DNA of 64,000 nt from Helopsaltes ochotensis (lineage: Eukaryota; Chordata; Aves; Passeriformes; Locustellidae). How positions within the stretch are numbered: the stretch's first letter is position 1; each line of letters starts with the position of its first letter. Shown here piece after piece: positions 47,806-60,684 of this stretch. Where the stretch lies: contig VXBM01000892.1 in assembly GCA_013400155.1 (NCBI GenBank), positions 62,001-126,000 of the forward strand. The letters are read 5' to 3'. A model generated the notes under the pieces. The model did not search any database. It was not told the DNA's origin and saw only the letters and a list, made by a program, of their open reading frames with translations. The translations under genes were made by a program, and so were the position numbers.

Positions 47806-50800
47806 AATAAGATGATCCTGAACCTCTAACCCAAGCAGATCTGGGAATCTAAAGCTGAAAGTCTCAGGAATATTTCAGCCAGTGAGGCACTGATAAGAGG
47901 AGCTTCTAATAAAAGTAAAAAGCAACTTAATCTATGAATACTTCTTCATGGGACTTCTGTTCCGGATCATAAATTTGCTAAAGCTTCTTCCCAACCTGAA
48001 CCTCTGGTTGCCTCTGGAGTACCTGGGTGCCTTCAAAGTACTGAGCAGAAAGCATTCCTCAGCACCCTTTTAGATGAGAAATGCTTGCAAACCATCAGCA
48101 ACATGTGTTCTAGTTGGCAGGCACCAAGCATGGATCTATTGGCTTTTCATTTACTTTTTTTTCCCCGAAAAATATAAGATCTGTTGAGAAAGGGTTAAAT
48201 TGTTTCTGACTCATGCACATGACTGACAGTTTCACAGTCACCAAGGTGGTGATGGAAAAGGTCTGGCCTGAGGAACACTGTGAGTAGCCAAACTGATTTC
48301 TGAGGGGTTTGCTTCTTCCTGTGTCAGCCCGACTGACAAGGGATGGGCAGGTGCTGGAGTGGCCTTGTTCTGCAGCAGCAGCCTCTCTTTGTCATCTCCT
48401 GGACAGGCTGCTGTGGGCATCAGCAGCTTCTCCAGTAAATTCTCTAGCAATTGCTTTTCAGGAGCCAGCAACAATTCAGAAGGATCAACAAAATCATTTT
48501 GTACTCATACAAATAATGTATTGTTTTCTACATGTTCAAATGTACTGTCTTTGTCTCTGCCTGCAAGGATGTTAGCTCAAGTGATCTTTTTATCATAATG
48601 TATTTCTAATTGATTTTATTGTGGTTCTCTTAGGGCTTCACAGCATCCCTAGCTTTAACACAGTTGGTTACCTACATATTCATGCAACTGGTCTAGGCTT
48701 TCTATTAAACAACACCTCAGCAAGTTTTCAGGCTTTCTTTTCACTACTGGTGCCAAGTTTGATTTCTCAGCATTTTAAAGAAACCTTTTTAGCAATTTTG
48801 ACAGAATTTATTACAGGATGAATAAACTGCAGAAACCTAATGCTTGATTGAACATGCTGAATGACATATTCTTTTCCAAAACATTCAAACTATTAAAAAT
48901 CAACCTGAGCCCCATAACCTGGCATGACCACTGTATGGGTGCCAGATGAAGAAAACGCATATATTGTTCTTGGCATGACATGCCCAACAATTGCATTATT
49001 TAACGAGGCTGTTTCTAGATTGAGGGAATAATGAACCCAGATCACTGTGGTAATGACGGGGGCTGAGGGTTTGGGGAAGGGCAGGAGTCTTTAGTTAGGG
49101 GCCTGTAGGAGACAAGTCTCAGGCAACAGCTTTCTCTAGTTGTTCCTGTCCTTTTTCAGGGCCTTTTGTCTGGCATGTTGAGTCCTAGGCATGATTTCCC
49201 AGAGCAACTCAAACTGTCTTTACAAGGTTACTTTTACATCTAGCTTACAAATAGGAGCAATGGGGAAGGCTGACCTGGCTCTTATCCATCTGTTCTTAAT
49301 ATCTTAGACTTTCCTTCCAGATGGTTTACAGCGATGTCAGAGGGCCCATTAATCGGTGTGCCAGCGTTCAACTTAGAAATACTTGGGAAATGTCTACACG
49401 TGATATCCCCACCACTGGAGGAAGCTTTGTCTTTACTCACTCCCAAGGAGATGTTTTATTTCAGTGTGTGCTCTGGAAATAATTTTTCTTGGTCTGTATC
49501 TTCAGCTTTGGTCTCTTTAACTGTATTTTATTTTCAATATCGTTTTCCATTTACTAAGTCCAAATGAGGTGTTGGAAGTCACATTGGTCTCCACTTAAAC
49601 TACTTGTGCACCCTTTCATTCTTGCTTCTTGCAGGCTCTTTCTGACTGCATTTTGCAGATAGACCCTTGCAACTTCCAGTTTGCTTTTCTGTTAAAAATT
49701 CCTGCAGGTTTATGGGGCTTTTTTTACTATGTTCTATAGCATCTATCTCAAGCTGTGATCATTCTGCTGTCCTGAAAACCAGCTGACCTTTTTTTTGTCT
49801 CTCAGCTCAATCAATTTCTTCTAAGAGTCTTTTTTCATATCCTTTTTCCTCTTTGATCCTCATAACCCGACCTCATTTTAGCAATCACACAACCTCTGCC
49901 TTCACATAACTTGTTTGACTGAAGATTCTCACATCAATCCTAATGGCTTAAAAAATCCCTCTTTTTGTTTGTTTGTCTTGTGGGTCTGGTTGGTCAGTTG
50001 GTTGGGTTGGGTTATTTTCACTGAACAAGTCAAATTCCTTACTAACAGAATGTCCTCTGTACATTTCCTTAGTCAGAAATGTGATTAGCATGAAGCTGTA
50101 GGCTGCTAACTAAACCTAAACTTTGTGACAGTGCTATCAAAATACAATTTTCCTATCAGGATCTTCCCCACCTGCTGCTATATCTGAACAGTCTGAGTAA
50201 CTCCATGATGTGTCCTGATCATTGGCTTTTCTTTTTCTTCCTGAATTGAACTTTGGATTGTTTTTCTTTTCTTCCTCTCAACTTTCAGTTCTACTTGTTC
50301 CTGTTAACATGCGGCATCTAGGCAGTTTCCTGAGCCGAAACATAATTAATGACACTCCTAAGTAATGCAAAAGATTCATTACATACCTGTGAAGACAACT
50401 TGCAGGACTCTTCCCTATCTAAATGCCATCAACTGCCTTAAAAATTAACATAATCCTCTAATGACTCGGAATTCAAGATGATTGTGAAAGTTGTTGTTCA
50501 TCAAGAGAAACAGCTCCTTGCAGTGGCGTGAGCTGTGTGGACTGGATAGCCAGATGATCTATTCCCACACTTGTGGAGGTTTTATTAGGGAGCCTATAAA
50601 CAAAAAATTGCCTTTTTATTAGGCAAATTCAGAAGCATTGACAGGTAAAACATGGATAGCAACCAATTAATACTATTGTTAACTAGCCAGGCTCAGGTGT
50701 ATGCTCAGTGCCTATTCTGTGGGCTGGCACACTCAGAGGGCAGAAAATGGCATGCCTGGGTTGGAGCATAGGCAAAAAGAAAATTCAAACCTTTTAGGAC

Positions 50801-51578
50801 TTGTTTTCTTCCCTGAGGATTTGGAAGCTGGACAATTTTCTGGGCTGTGAAATGATGACAACAGTCCAGGAATTCCTGCAGAGTTTGGGTTTCCCTCTCA
50901 AGACTACCGTTAAACAAACTGCCAGAAGCTGATAATCTTTTTCTTCTCCCTCCCTGTCCATGTGCTCTCTGCATGTCTTGTGCCTTGCCTCAGAGTCTCC
51001 CCTCATGCATTTCGATGTATTCTGCAGCATCTCATAATTTTACTTATATCACTCATGAGAGGACCATCAGAAGTTGAGGCCTGAATGTTGTTTTTTTTTC
51101 CTTAACCAAACCAGAGCCTTTCAAGATTTCTTTAATTTTTTTAAAATGTGTTGTGTGTGCATCTATGAGGAGAGTGCTCTTTTCTTTTGGAAAATCCTAA
51201 CTTACAGCAGAGCACTGTGCCAGAAAGCTCTCCTATGTGCTGACAGTTGGACCATTTGGAGACCATTTTGAGAGCTGTGGTGATGTTCTCTAATCCTGCC
51301 TGGAACGGCTGAGGAGAAGGCAGCAAGCACCACAGACTGCAGAATGGATGGGACTCTGGGGATGCACCACCCCAGTAGTTCCCAGCCACGTGTGGTGGGA
51401 TGAGGAGGGAGCAGTGTCGAGGAAACAGCTTCTGGTAGAGGTGGGGTTCAGCTGGAATGCACTGGGAAACTCCAAGCTGTAGGCAATTATACCTGGTTAG
51501 CAAATAAAATGCTGTTCTGCAGGTCCTTGAAGCCAATTTTTTTCCTGGTGGATAATTCCTCTTTTTATTCTTTCCTAG

Positions 51579-51696
51579 GCTCCAAACTGTGCTCCTGCTG
51601 TAACTTCTACACAGTCAGAGAAGGCAATTCAGGCTGACCAGACCACCACTCTCCAGTTTCAAGCAGACTATTTGGTGTATGAGATCAGCTTCAAAG
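51579..51696 (+). pseudogene. Isolated WWE exon (relative of PARP-like exon 2)
   Basis: The exon has an acceptor (TTTCCTAG), 39 open codons and a donor G|GTGAAG, with phase 0 in and 1 out, the same as exon 2 of the intact gene (40 codons). It reads PAVTSTQSEKA near the start and LQFQADYLVYEISF at the end, as in WWE second halves. The intron start after it resembles that after 40,906. No matching first WWE exon is seen upstream. It is either a leftover of one array unit or the second WWE exon of a gene continuing into the next unit. The exon itself is undamaged. Confidence 0.65.
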
Positions 51697-52164
51697 GTGA
51701 AGTATCTGTTTGCTTGATGTCTGATGGGATGTGACTGGTGCTGCAATGCAGCATGTCCTGCATAGGTGAGGCTTGCAGGCCAGGACACAAGAGGAGTGAA
51801 AAGCTCTTTACTGATTTTAAGTGGTCAGTGCTACAACATGGAGGGGAATGTGGGAAGAAGTGGACTCTCCGCTAAGCAGGCACAAGGATAAGGGCAGATG
51901 GTGCAGGGCAGGATACGGCTGAAGCAGAGGGAGATGTACAGGATGGGAGCTGAGGGTGGATTTGGGAAGCCCCTGAATATGGCTGCAGGACTGACCGTGC
52001 CAGGCCTTTTGATCTTTTGGTCTGGATATCTCCAAGAAGCAAAGTGCTCCTTGAAACAGGGCAAAACAAGGTGTCGATCTGTTCTTCAGCTGTCAGACAC
52101 GTCTTCAGGTGTGTCATTGCGATGGGCACTGAAAGTGAAAAAGGAGAATACGAACCAAAAAGAA

Positions 52165-52730
52165 GGTGAGCCCAACTTCCCTGCGTTGCCGCCGGTGCCG
52201 GGCGGAGAAGGAGTCCAAGGAGCGCTGCCAGGACGTTTCCCGGAGCCGCCAGCCGCTGCCAGAGGCCGGTGGCTGTCCCTAGGTGGCGGTGCCCGCCCGC
52301 CCCGGGAGCTCCCGCCGGGCGGGCAGGCCGCAGNNNNNNNNNNNNNNNNNNNNNNNNNNNNNNNNNNNNNNNNNNNNNNNNNNNNNNNNNNNNNNNNNNN
52401 NNNNNNNNNNNNNNNNNNNNNNNNNNNNNNNNNNNNNNNNNNNTGCCCGCAGCGCAGGATTTGCGGGCTCCTGCCCCTCACGGGCACCTGCGCCGCTGCC
52501 AGGTCAGTGCCCCTTCCCCACAAAGTCCCGGCTTAATCGGCGCTGCTGAGCACCGGGTGCGGGTTAGAGCGGAGAGGGGCCCGCAGCAGGAGGGTCTGTG
52601 CGGCAGGGAGTGCTGCACAGCACACCGGAGGGCTGCGGGGTTGCTGCAAATGCTTTTGGCACTGCCAGAACCTCATCTGCCTCTTTCACTGTCCATCGTT
52701 CTGCGCTGTCTGTCCGTCACTGACGCCCGC
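52165..52730. promoter_or_regulatory. CpG island, split by an assembly gap
   Basis: GC content and CpG density rise sharply on both sides of the N gap at 52,334-52,443. It is the strongest such island in the window. It lies directly before the first exon-like segment of the decayed PARP unit on the plus strand, so it is a natural promoter candidate for that unit. The right flank has a possible donor (CCAG|GTCAGT, about 52,502). One frame there shows ICGLLPLTGTC, loosely like a CCCH-finger segment of PARP12, but the gap prevents a decision. Confidence 0.55.
52334..52443. other. Assembly gap (110 N)
   Basis: One hundred and ten undetermined bases inside the CpG island. High GC content probably caused the gap. 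Coding content here is unknown. Confidence 0.99.
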
Positions 52731-52742
52731 TCCGTGGACAGG

Positions 52743-52802
52743 ATGGAAAGCTGCCCGATGGTGCTGGATGGGCACAACCACTGGGTTAAATACAGGAAGC
52801 AA
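52743..52802 (+). pseudogene. Decayed unit, exon 1-like (WWE first half)
   Basis: From an ATG to a GT donor (CAA|GTGAAC) there are exactly 20 open codons in phase 0, just as in exon 1 of the intact gene. Shared positions include M1, E2, L8, D9, W14, Y17 and K19. The first WWE tryptophans are lost (CPMVLDGHNHWVKY). An AG acceptor lies at 52,740-52,741. The likeness is short, so homology is probable rather than certain. Confidence 0.5.
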
Positions 52803-53769
52803 GTGAACATCTCCCTCTCATGCCCAGCAACCAGTGCTAGTCACCCCCTTCCTGCTCTTCTTACCCCAAATTGTAGGAAAGATTTTATCATACGGGGACA
52901 AGAGGTATACCAAGAGCCTGTCCCTATCACTAGCTGACAGAGGTGCCCAAACAAAATTAGAAGCTCAAGGCAGACCCGTAGTGACACTTTTCCAAACTGC
53001 TCTGCCTGCCTGCAGCAAATTTTGACTTGGAGATCTCCTGCACCAGAGCTGGTATCTATATATGTAATAACCCTGGATGTATTTTTCTTTCAGTAATTAT
53101 TCCATCACTTTTTAAATCTGTATAAAATTTTAGCTTCCGCAACATCTTGTAGCAAATATTCCCACAGCTGAATGGAATATTGCTTGAGGGAGGCTCTCCT
53201 TTGCCTTGCTTTGAACTTAGCACCTGCTAGCTTTATTTAATAAAAGGGGTGCAGATATTCTCACAGTGCTTTCTTCATCACCTTACACATTTTTGCATTT
53301 TTTTCTAATTTTCCTCAATGCTCTCAGGAAACACAGCTCTGAAAACAGGCTGCCTTTACAGATTGGGAATTTGTTAAAAACTCATTTTAGTTTGAAAGTT
53401 CTGGTGTGTTAGAAGAGCTCACTTTCTGCATACTTCTGCTGAAAAACAAATTCCAGAAAATCACCTGCTTTTCCCATCAAAACTATCAAACCAGGAGCCA
53501 TCGCCTTCTATGAGCTCACTTGGGAATAGCTCCAGAGCCTGGATTTGCACTTTCTTCTTCTGGGGAGCCTCTATTCCACTTCTGAGGGTAGTCAGAGGAG
53601 GGTGAAGGGCATCAGGGAGCAAGGAGGGTGGGCACTGCAGGGGTGAAGGGAGGTGATATGCACAAGTAATCAATGGCACTGCAGTCATCAGCAGTCCTTA
53701 GTGGAGGACACAGAGAGAAGAGATGGACATGTGAGAGACTCTCCAACCTACTGTAGTCCAGGGACTGGC

Positions 53770-54045
53770 AAAGGGTGTTTAGTGACAGGACAAGGGGTGA
53801 TGCCTTTAAACTGAAATTTAAGCTTAAATTAGATGTTAGGAAGAGATTCTTTACTGTGAGGGTGAGCAGGCACTGGAATAGGATGCCCAGAGGCACCCAT
53901 GTGGATGCCCTATCCCTGGGAGTGTCCAAGGCCAGATTGAACGGAGCTTCGAGCAGTATGTGTAAGGTGTTTCTGCTCAAGCAGGAGGACTGAAACCAGA
54001 TGATCTTTAATGTTTCTTCCAACCCAAACTATTCTGTGATTCTAA
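53770..54045 (+). mobile_element. CR1 LINE 3' end
   Basis: The stretch shows the typical 3' end of an avian CR1 retrotransposon: a GACAGGACAAGGGGTGATG start, TTAGGAAGAGATTCTTTACTGTGAGGGTG-type core, GGCACTGGAATAGGATGCCCAGAG, and the terminal CTTCCAACCCAAACTATTCTGTGATTCTA region. It is a 5'-truncated, degraded copy without a reverse transcriptase frame, inserted between WWE exon remnants. Confidence 0.88.
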
Positions 54046-54250
54046 ATTTCCATATAATACATCAGAGGCCCTCTGATACAGCTCAGAGACAAGCCCATGG
54101 TCTGACTGGTTTAAATCACTGTCTTTTCCCCATAACTTGTATAGCTGCTAAATCCAACCTGTCTGTGACACCTATGTGGCCCAAAGCCAATTTCTAACAA
54201 ATGTCTCTCTCCTTTGTCCAGAAGAAGGTGCTGCCCCATAACTTTTGCAG

Positions 54251-54326
54251 ATGCCACGGTTTCGGTTTCATTTGTGTACTTTTGAATTTCAAGTGGATTC
54301 AGAGAAACACGAGAGAGACTTCAAAG
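54251..54326 (+). pseudogene. Decayed unit, exon 2-like (short WWE second half)
   Basis: After ACTTTTGCAG come 25 open codons plus one base, then G|GTAAAA: phase 0 in and 1 out, as in the other two WWE exon 2 copies but 15 codons shorter. The segment FRFHLCTFEFQVD and the end RDFK|G recall FFRAGTQQYKLDFA|G. It may be a shortened WWE exon, or chance. Confidence 0.35.
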
Positions 54327-56344
54327 GTAAAAAAACTGTGTACTTACCTCCTGACATAGTTATGGGAGAACTAACTGTCATGCAGCTGCTTTTCCAAAAT
54401 GCCATTGAAATTCCTTTTTTCTTGAATGTGAAAACAATGCAGGAACATTTCATGGAATACAGGCAACATCTATTAACACTAGAAGAAAGTAAGGGGAAGG
54501 AAGTGAAACAAAGAGAATGGAAGCAGGTTTTGTGAACTAATCAAAACTGGTGGTTCTGGTCTAAGTAGAGACTTTTTAAAATAATGTCTCTGTCTCCTCG
54601 ATATAACAACATGCTGAGCTAAGATTGTAAATATGGGACCCTTCCTTATATGTTTGTAATTAGGAAATAAAGGGCTGAAATAAGGATACAAGTATGTGGA
54701 AGGCAATGATACTGGATAATTCAAGATCGCTATGGTGTCTCTCTTGTGCACACACGTGGTGGTGGTTGTTGTGTCCATTGACTCTCTACATGAATTTTTT
54801 TTATCCTGGTGCACAGTGAGCATGACATGCTGGTGACTGCTTTTCCTTGGCTGTGACTGTACCATGCAGTTACGCCTCTTCCAAGCAGAAACCCTCTCTC
54901 CTTCCCCCCACCCCCCATACTGCTGTGACCATTGCCACAAAGAGGAAGAGGGAAGGAAAATGGTCAGGGGCATAGTAGCTTAAGCCCATTATGAACTGTA
55001 TTTGAGTTTCTCTGGTACATACACATCCTGTGCAGAGCTTAAAAAGAAGTTGTGTGCAGTGATGGTTGCTCATGATATATTTGAAGGAGGCTGTAAGCTG
55101 TGGAAGGCAGCCTTGATTAAAACATTAAGAAGTGGGTATGCCATTCATGTCTAGAGGAGTTGGTGTGCATTGCCCTATAGTATCTTCCAAAGCTAGTCCA
55201 AGGGAGCAAGAGGTAGGCAGGGTGTCTCCTCCTCAGGTCTGGGGCTGGAAGGAATACATGGCTTCTCTGGTGGCCTTGTTCAGCAGTTGGAAATAAAGAG
55301 TTTATTCAAGGCAAGTGAGCTGTAAACAGACCAGGAAATCAGTGCTCAGACAGTGACCTTCTGGCTTTTATCTTCTCATAGCTCTGTTCCATCACTGTGC
55401 TCTTGTAAGTGTGTGGAGTTCTTATCCTTACATCTTCCCCGGTGATAGAGCTGAGTCTGAGTCATCCAGCATAATCTGGGCACGTCACTGCACGGGAGCT
55501 GGTGAATCTGGCATTCACTGGAGAGACTGCCAGGCTCCTAAGGCCTCTGCAGGCTGTGGGCTTCCCCAGCCTCTGAAGCACCATCTGGTGCTGCTGTCTG
55601 GTGGGCAGCACCAGCTGCCAGGTTGGGAGGAGAGGCAGGAATTTTCCTGAGCATCTCTGGCAAGCAGCAAAACAGTGAGAGCACCTGGGATAGGGATTGA
55701 AATATGAGGTGCTGTGCTGTGTCACATCGGTGGAAAACAGAAAAGATGTAGTGTGAGTAAGGCAGAGTCTAGAGGACTGGAGAAGGACTCTGCAGCTGAA
55801 AGAGGCCTGGTTGTGTCATAGGCGTTTACACCACTATAAGGGGACCAAATGTTTGCTCTGTATCACCACTCAGAGTGAGGCACAGTTAAAAAGATGTCCA
55901 CAAACCTCTCCAAAACTTTCACAGGCAGCATTTCAGGTGTCTGTGAGTGTTTTCCCTGTACTATCATCACAAGATCACAGAGGAGAGGATCTCTTCTTGC
56001 AACGCCACAAGAAGAGCTTGTGCTGGTTGGAAGTCAGGTCAGCAACCCTCTAAGGCTTGCTGGCTTTGGAGATGGATTCTATGTGAAGGGAAGAAAACAT
56101 GAAGCTGGGATAATGAGCTCCTCAGGCAATCACCACAGCATGAAAAGGCTGCACAGATACCTGCTTACTGATGGCAAAGTGCCTGAAGCAGAAGGAGCAG
56201 AGAACAGAGGAGGGGCTGGATGTGGGAGAAGCACAGGAGACTAATCCCACTGGGTTTCACAATGACATCTGCTCTCCTGGGCAGCATTCCCAGGGAACAA
56301 AAACCTCCTTTCTCATTTATAGTGCATGTATTTTCTCTTTCAAA

Positions 56345-56429
56345 AAATGGTCCAGAGACACCTGAATCTTCATTCTGAATCTTCACCTGAATCTTCAATC
56401 TTCTACTGCAGATAAAAATCTGCAGAAGT
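56345..56429 (+). pseudogene. Decayed unit, exon 3-like (lost acceptor)
   Basis: AAATGGTCCAGAGACA after TTTCTCTTTCAAA aligns base by base with AAATGGTCCAAACAAA after TTTCTTTCAAG in the intact gene. The acceptor AG has become AA. The right edge is set only by the length of the intact exon. EMVQ-type start is kept, the rest has diverged. Confidence 0.65.
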
Positions 56430-57664
56430 CCTAGCACTGCAGTAAGTGGCAGTAGGAAACAGAACAAGAAAAGATATGGGGTGTTATGCTCATTATTTTC
56501 CTGACTGTGGAAAATAATGTGTTTATTGAGTCCTCTCCTGCTTCAGAGTGACTCACGGATCTGCTGATGTAGACTGGGTGCAGGTAGGCTGGGTGGTGGG
56601 TTTGACAGCGTTGGCAGGCTGTCACTGTGGCAGGCATGCTGTGAGGGGAGTGCACTCAGGAGACATCCCAGTGGCCTGGGGACTGCCAGGGCAGCTTCTC
56701 ACTTTCTGCTGATGACAAGCTACATGGCTGGGGTTGTTCAAAAAAATCTGATGGAGATGAAAAAAACACCATAATGGGATTGCTAGAGTTGTGTTTTATA
56801 TTCTTCTGTTAAGGCTGGTACTGGTGACAAGGTGGAAGAGCAGGTCCAGCTGAGGCATGCATAGCTACAGAGCCTGGAGAAGACAATTTTGGTTTGCTAC
56901 ACAGCCTGATGGTGAGCTGGGAAGATCAGGGAATAAGCCTGACATCCTGTTTTTTTCGATGCTGTAGCCTAGAGCAGGCAGAAGAGTAGGACTGGAAAAG
57001 TAGACACATGAGTTGGGAGGAATTTGTGCGGTGTTGTTGGAACAGGGATGGGTGGAGCCTTACAACAGTCAAGAAAAATAAAAGAGAAGAAAATCAATGT
57101 TCTGGTGAGAGCAAAAGCACATGTTGATAATCTGTTGTGGTTTAGGTGATCTTTTCCTTCTCTGATCCCTCTCCCAGTTCAGGAAAGGGATGGTTTTAAT
57201 AATTTCTTGGGGTCTCAACAGGCATTGTGTGAACAATTTGTCCCACGACCTATCATTTTTATTTTTTTGGCCTGAAGAGGCCCGTATGGCCTGGCTGTGG
57301 TGAGAGGAGGTAATGCAGGGATCATGCCTGAAGAGCTGTTGGTAATTTCTTTAGATAGGTCTAGGCTATGATATTGTTAGGCTTGTTTATAGGCACGTAG
57401 CCAAGCAAAGAAAGAAAAGCCAACACTTATCTGAAAGCCCAATGTGATGCATCTTGCTGCAGAGCTGCACTATAACAATGGACTTGTAGCTTGCATTAGT
57501 AAGAGAGAACAGTTTATACAGAATATAAAGACAGAAGTTTTCTGAGGCAGTCCCTGAAACATGACCAGGAGACTCTCTTGTGGAAATCCCTTGAGTTTGT
57601 TAATCTTGGTCAAATTTTGTTTCAAACAATAGATGCTCCTTCACATATATCATGTTTCTTTCAG

Positions 57665-57702
57665 GTTGGGACCATCCAGCACTGCCTGAAATAGAATATG
57701 AG
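57665..57702 (+). pseudogene. Decayed unit, exon 4-like (linker)
   Basis: After TTTCTTTCAG a short exon reads WDHPALPEIEYE and ends at GAG|GTAAAT, matching WDQTALPDIGFK| of the intact gene with the same phase 0 end. The 5' half of the exon is missing or lies behind a shifted acceptor, which changes the entering phase. Confidence 0.7.
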
Positions 57703-58626
57703 GTAAATAAATCTCTCTTCACACCTGCACACTAGGTTGGGAAAAGTTTTAGTCTATAACAGTTTGCATCAAGTAAATCTAAAATACATCCCTGAGTCCA
57801 GGAACTGGTTTTGTTAGTTTGCAAATATGTTACTCCAAAATCTGCAGCTACAAGAGGGACAAGGATGGTTGAGGAGAAGAGCTTTGTAGGGGACACAGTT
57901 TCATCCATTCACGCCATGGTACAGTGTATCTAAATGGCCGGTGCACAGAAATGTTTCTTTATCCATTTTACCTTTAGTTTGACCAAAATGGCAGCTGATG
58001 ATCTGACCTGGAGGTTGAGCCTCAGTGCTCGCTATTCACAGGACTGTTTCTCCTTTAAAACTCTGTCATGCTCTTGAATTTCAAATCAAAGCATGAGCTT
58101 TGAGAGACCATCAACTCATTTAGTATTGCTATAAGGTTTAGGTCTTGTGTGTTTTTGAAACATCAGGCAGAGTAATTATAAATAAAGTTGCTTTGATGAC
58201 TCACTACAGTAACACCAGGGCTTGTCTATGAGGATGAGTCAGTGCACAAGAAAGATAAATGTGCACTTGATATAGAACAACAATTTCACCTTCTCTTTTC
58301 CAGCTGGACACCTGTTCTGAAATCCCAGTCTTGTTGCACAGCTTTGCTTCAGCTTGCTTAGGATTGCAGATGTTCTCTGGGCAGAAGACATGTGCTCCTC
58401 AGAGTTCAATAACTCCTTTGTATTAATGGACAAGCTCTCAGAGGAGGAGTTTAGAGCACGCTGAGACAGGAGGGAGAGTGAGAGAAGGACTATGAAAAAG
58501 TGAGAGAGGGCTGTGGAAAATCCCAGCCCCTGTGGGTGTTGGCCAGGTCCTTTGGGAGTGACCAGGGAGATACAACCAAAACTGTTGTAACATCTTGGTC
58601 TGCCTTGCATCAACCTTTTTTTCCAG

Positions 58627-58738
58627 CCAGTAGCAGCAAATAGAGGCAAATTGAAAACCTTATTTGAGCAGACAAGGATTATAGAATCCGCGGAGTCTGG
58701 AGGAATCGAAGCCTGACACTTTGGCAACATTTCCAGCT
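58627..58738 (+). pseudogene. Decayed unit, exon 5-like (frameshifted)
   Basis: The start reads KLKTLFEQT like KIKNLFEKT of the intact gene. The end reads RNRSLTLWQHFQL like RIQNPTLWDIFQW but in another frame. Exon length is 112 against 131 bases. The intron after it (GTTTGTATCCAG) also resembles the intact copy. Confidence 0.75.
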
Positions 58739-60203
58739 GTTTGTATCCAGTTTATTTCACTCCCCTGGGTGGCAGCGGAGCCATTGGGATACTGGCTGGG
58801 CCCCCACGCTGTTCCTGCAGCGTGTGGGTGGTTCCCCCTTGGCAGAAGACAAACCCTCTTCCGCGCAGCCCCGGATCCCAGGCGCATTCCTTGGGAGCCA
58901 ACCGCTCCGATTCTCTGATTTACGATGGAAAATAACCAAATCCAAAAGTGAGAGAGGACGTGAAGAAAAGGGGTTGGGGCCCTGAGGAATTAGATCTGGG
59001 CTTATAGAAAATGTATATTTTAATTAGGAATATCCTGCATCTGGGAAGATTTTTATAATAATGATGGCTATTATAAACCTGGGGTTTATACTTAGGGTGC
59101 ATTCAAATTTTGTTTTATAAGTCTGGTTTTATATAAGCCATTTAAAAACTATCAGATTCTATGACCTTTTTTAGGAAAAGAAACAGCAAACCATTTTAAG
59201 TTCAAGTTGCACATACCCTCCCTGTTGGTAGAACAACATGAGTTGGGGGAATGTTTTCTTTACTATTTGGCTTCTTGCAGCTGTGATGTTCTCATTCATA
59301 ATGCAGAAGGCCAGAATATTTTTTTTTCCTTTTTAATGAAATCTGAGAGATTGATTAACCACAGCCAGAGGAGTGAGTGGACTGTTTCCCCAGGGTATGG
59401 AAGACCTACATTTAATCCTATCCTTGAACTGAACCTAAAGCTGACTGTTTTGGGTACCTACCACCTATCATTTCACAAATTGAGAGAGAACAGGACAGGA
59501 TCACTTGGCCTCAAGGGAAGTAACCAGAGATGCCAATCCAGATCTGAAGTTTTCCAAGAAGAAAACATCACCAAAACTGAATGTTTCTGCAAAAGAAGTA
59601 GTGGTTCCAGTTGGCATGACCATTTTCTACAAATTCAGAAAAAGCATTTAGTCAAAACCTAGTGGGTTGGCTCTTTGTTTTGTAGGTGTAATGTGTATTT
59701 TTACACATTTTCTTTTGTCTAACTTGGTCGTGATTGAATGGAGCAAGAGAAATTAGTACACAGTTTTGATATAAAGGCCAGTGATGGGCTAGGTATAATT
59801 GATTAAATTAATTTTAATGCCCCTCTGATAGAGATAGAAACTGAAAATGCTTCAATACACCCAAACAAGTGACCCCTTCAGTTCTTCTCTGAGAACACAT
59901 ATACTGCATTTGTAGAAAATGTGGTCAGCCTTCTGGCCAGTGTTTTCTCAGAAAAACTGTGCTCTGAGACCAAAACTTAGTGTTATTGCTATTGAGACTT
60001 ATCAGAGCTGCAAAAGAGCATAAGAGAGCAATATTTGACCTGTGATCTATTTTCTTTATCCCTGCATGAGATGTGACTAGCATCTTGCATATTCTTTTAA
60101 TTCTCTTCTTCCACATCCAGAAAATCATGTATTTCTGCGTTAGGTCCTGTGGTACTAGCAAAGTTTCTTTTAAATATATCTGAAGCACAGTGTTTTCATG
60201 TAG

Positions 60204-60354
60204 GTAGAAAGAGCACATGGAAAAGAGAAGCCTGGGCAGGAGGTGAATGAGTGGCTCCTGTTCCACACTATGAATCCATCTGATATGCCTGCTGTCTGTA
60301 AGCAGAATTTCAACTGAAGGATCTCTGTGAGACTCATGGGAGTCTATGGAAAAG
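60204..60354 (+). pseudogene. Decayed unit, exon 6-like (stop, lost donor)
   Basis: WLLFHTMNPSD and AVCKQNFN match LLFHGTNPSH and AICEQNFD of the intact gene. The catalytic histidine stays but the following Gly-Thr is changed. TGA at 60,315-60,317 replaces the tryptophan codon. The donor GTACAAG has become CTACAAG at 60,355. Confidence 0.85.
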
Positions 60355-60684
60355 CTACAAGAGTGGGAGCTGTGTCTGCATCAAAATTCTTGAGGGGTTT
60401 CCAGAGTGCAGGGGAAAATGCTGTGCTTCCTACTGTGTAGGTCTAATCCTAGATCTTTTGTAGGCAGTAAAGCAACAGAAATCAGTGATGAAAGCTGCTA
60501 GATCAGCCCCATGTGTTGGTGCCTTAAAACAAACTCAAGCAGAAGGACCTGGCAAGGATGGTTTTGGAGCCACCTGGGAAGGAAAGAGAAGAAGGTGCTT
60601 GTTGAAGAGTTGGCTGCCAAAATACTGGTAATGGATATTTTTTTGGTTAGGCACTTCTTATCCACGTTTTTTAATGATTCTTAG

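Larger units (their letters stand above)
45508..51578. other. Stretch between PARP-like gene and decayed copies
   Basis: No supported exon except possible leftovers of the array. It contains the 149-bp block shared with 62,720-62,868, a palindromic ATAAGATGAT cluster at 47,771-47,805, and T-rich low-complexity sequence at about 49,700-50,050. I searched here for a first WWE exon to match the isolated exon at 51,579 and did not find one. Confidence 0.5.

Noticed and set aside
51898..52937. Frames of 212, 145 and 222 codons across the N run in the CpG island
   Set aside because: The gap removes any evidence of continuity. Only the 20-codon WWE-like segment at 52,743 has independent support.
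59207..59662. 151-codon frame between exon 5- and exon 6-like segments of the decayed unit
   Set aside because: It lies where the intact gene has an intron, and the translation has no recognised motif.
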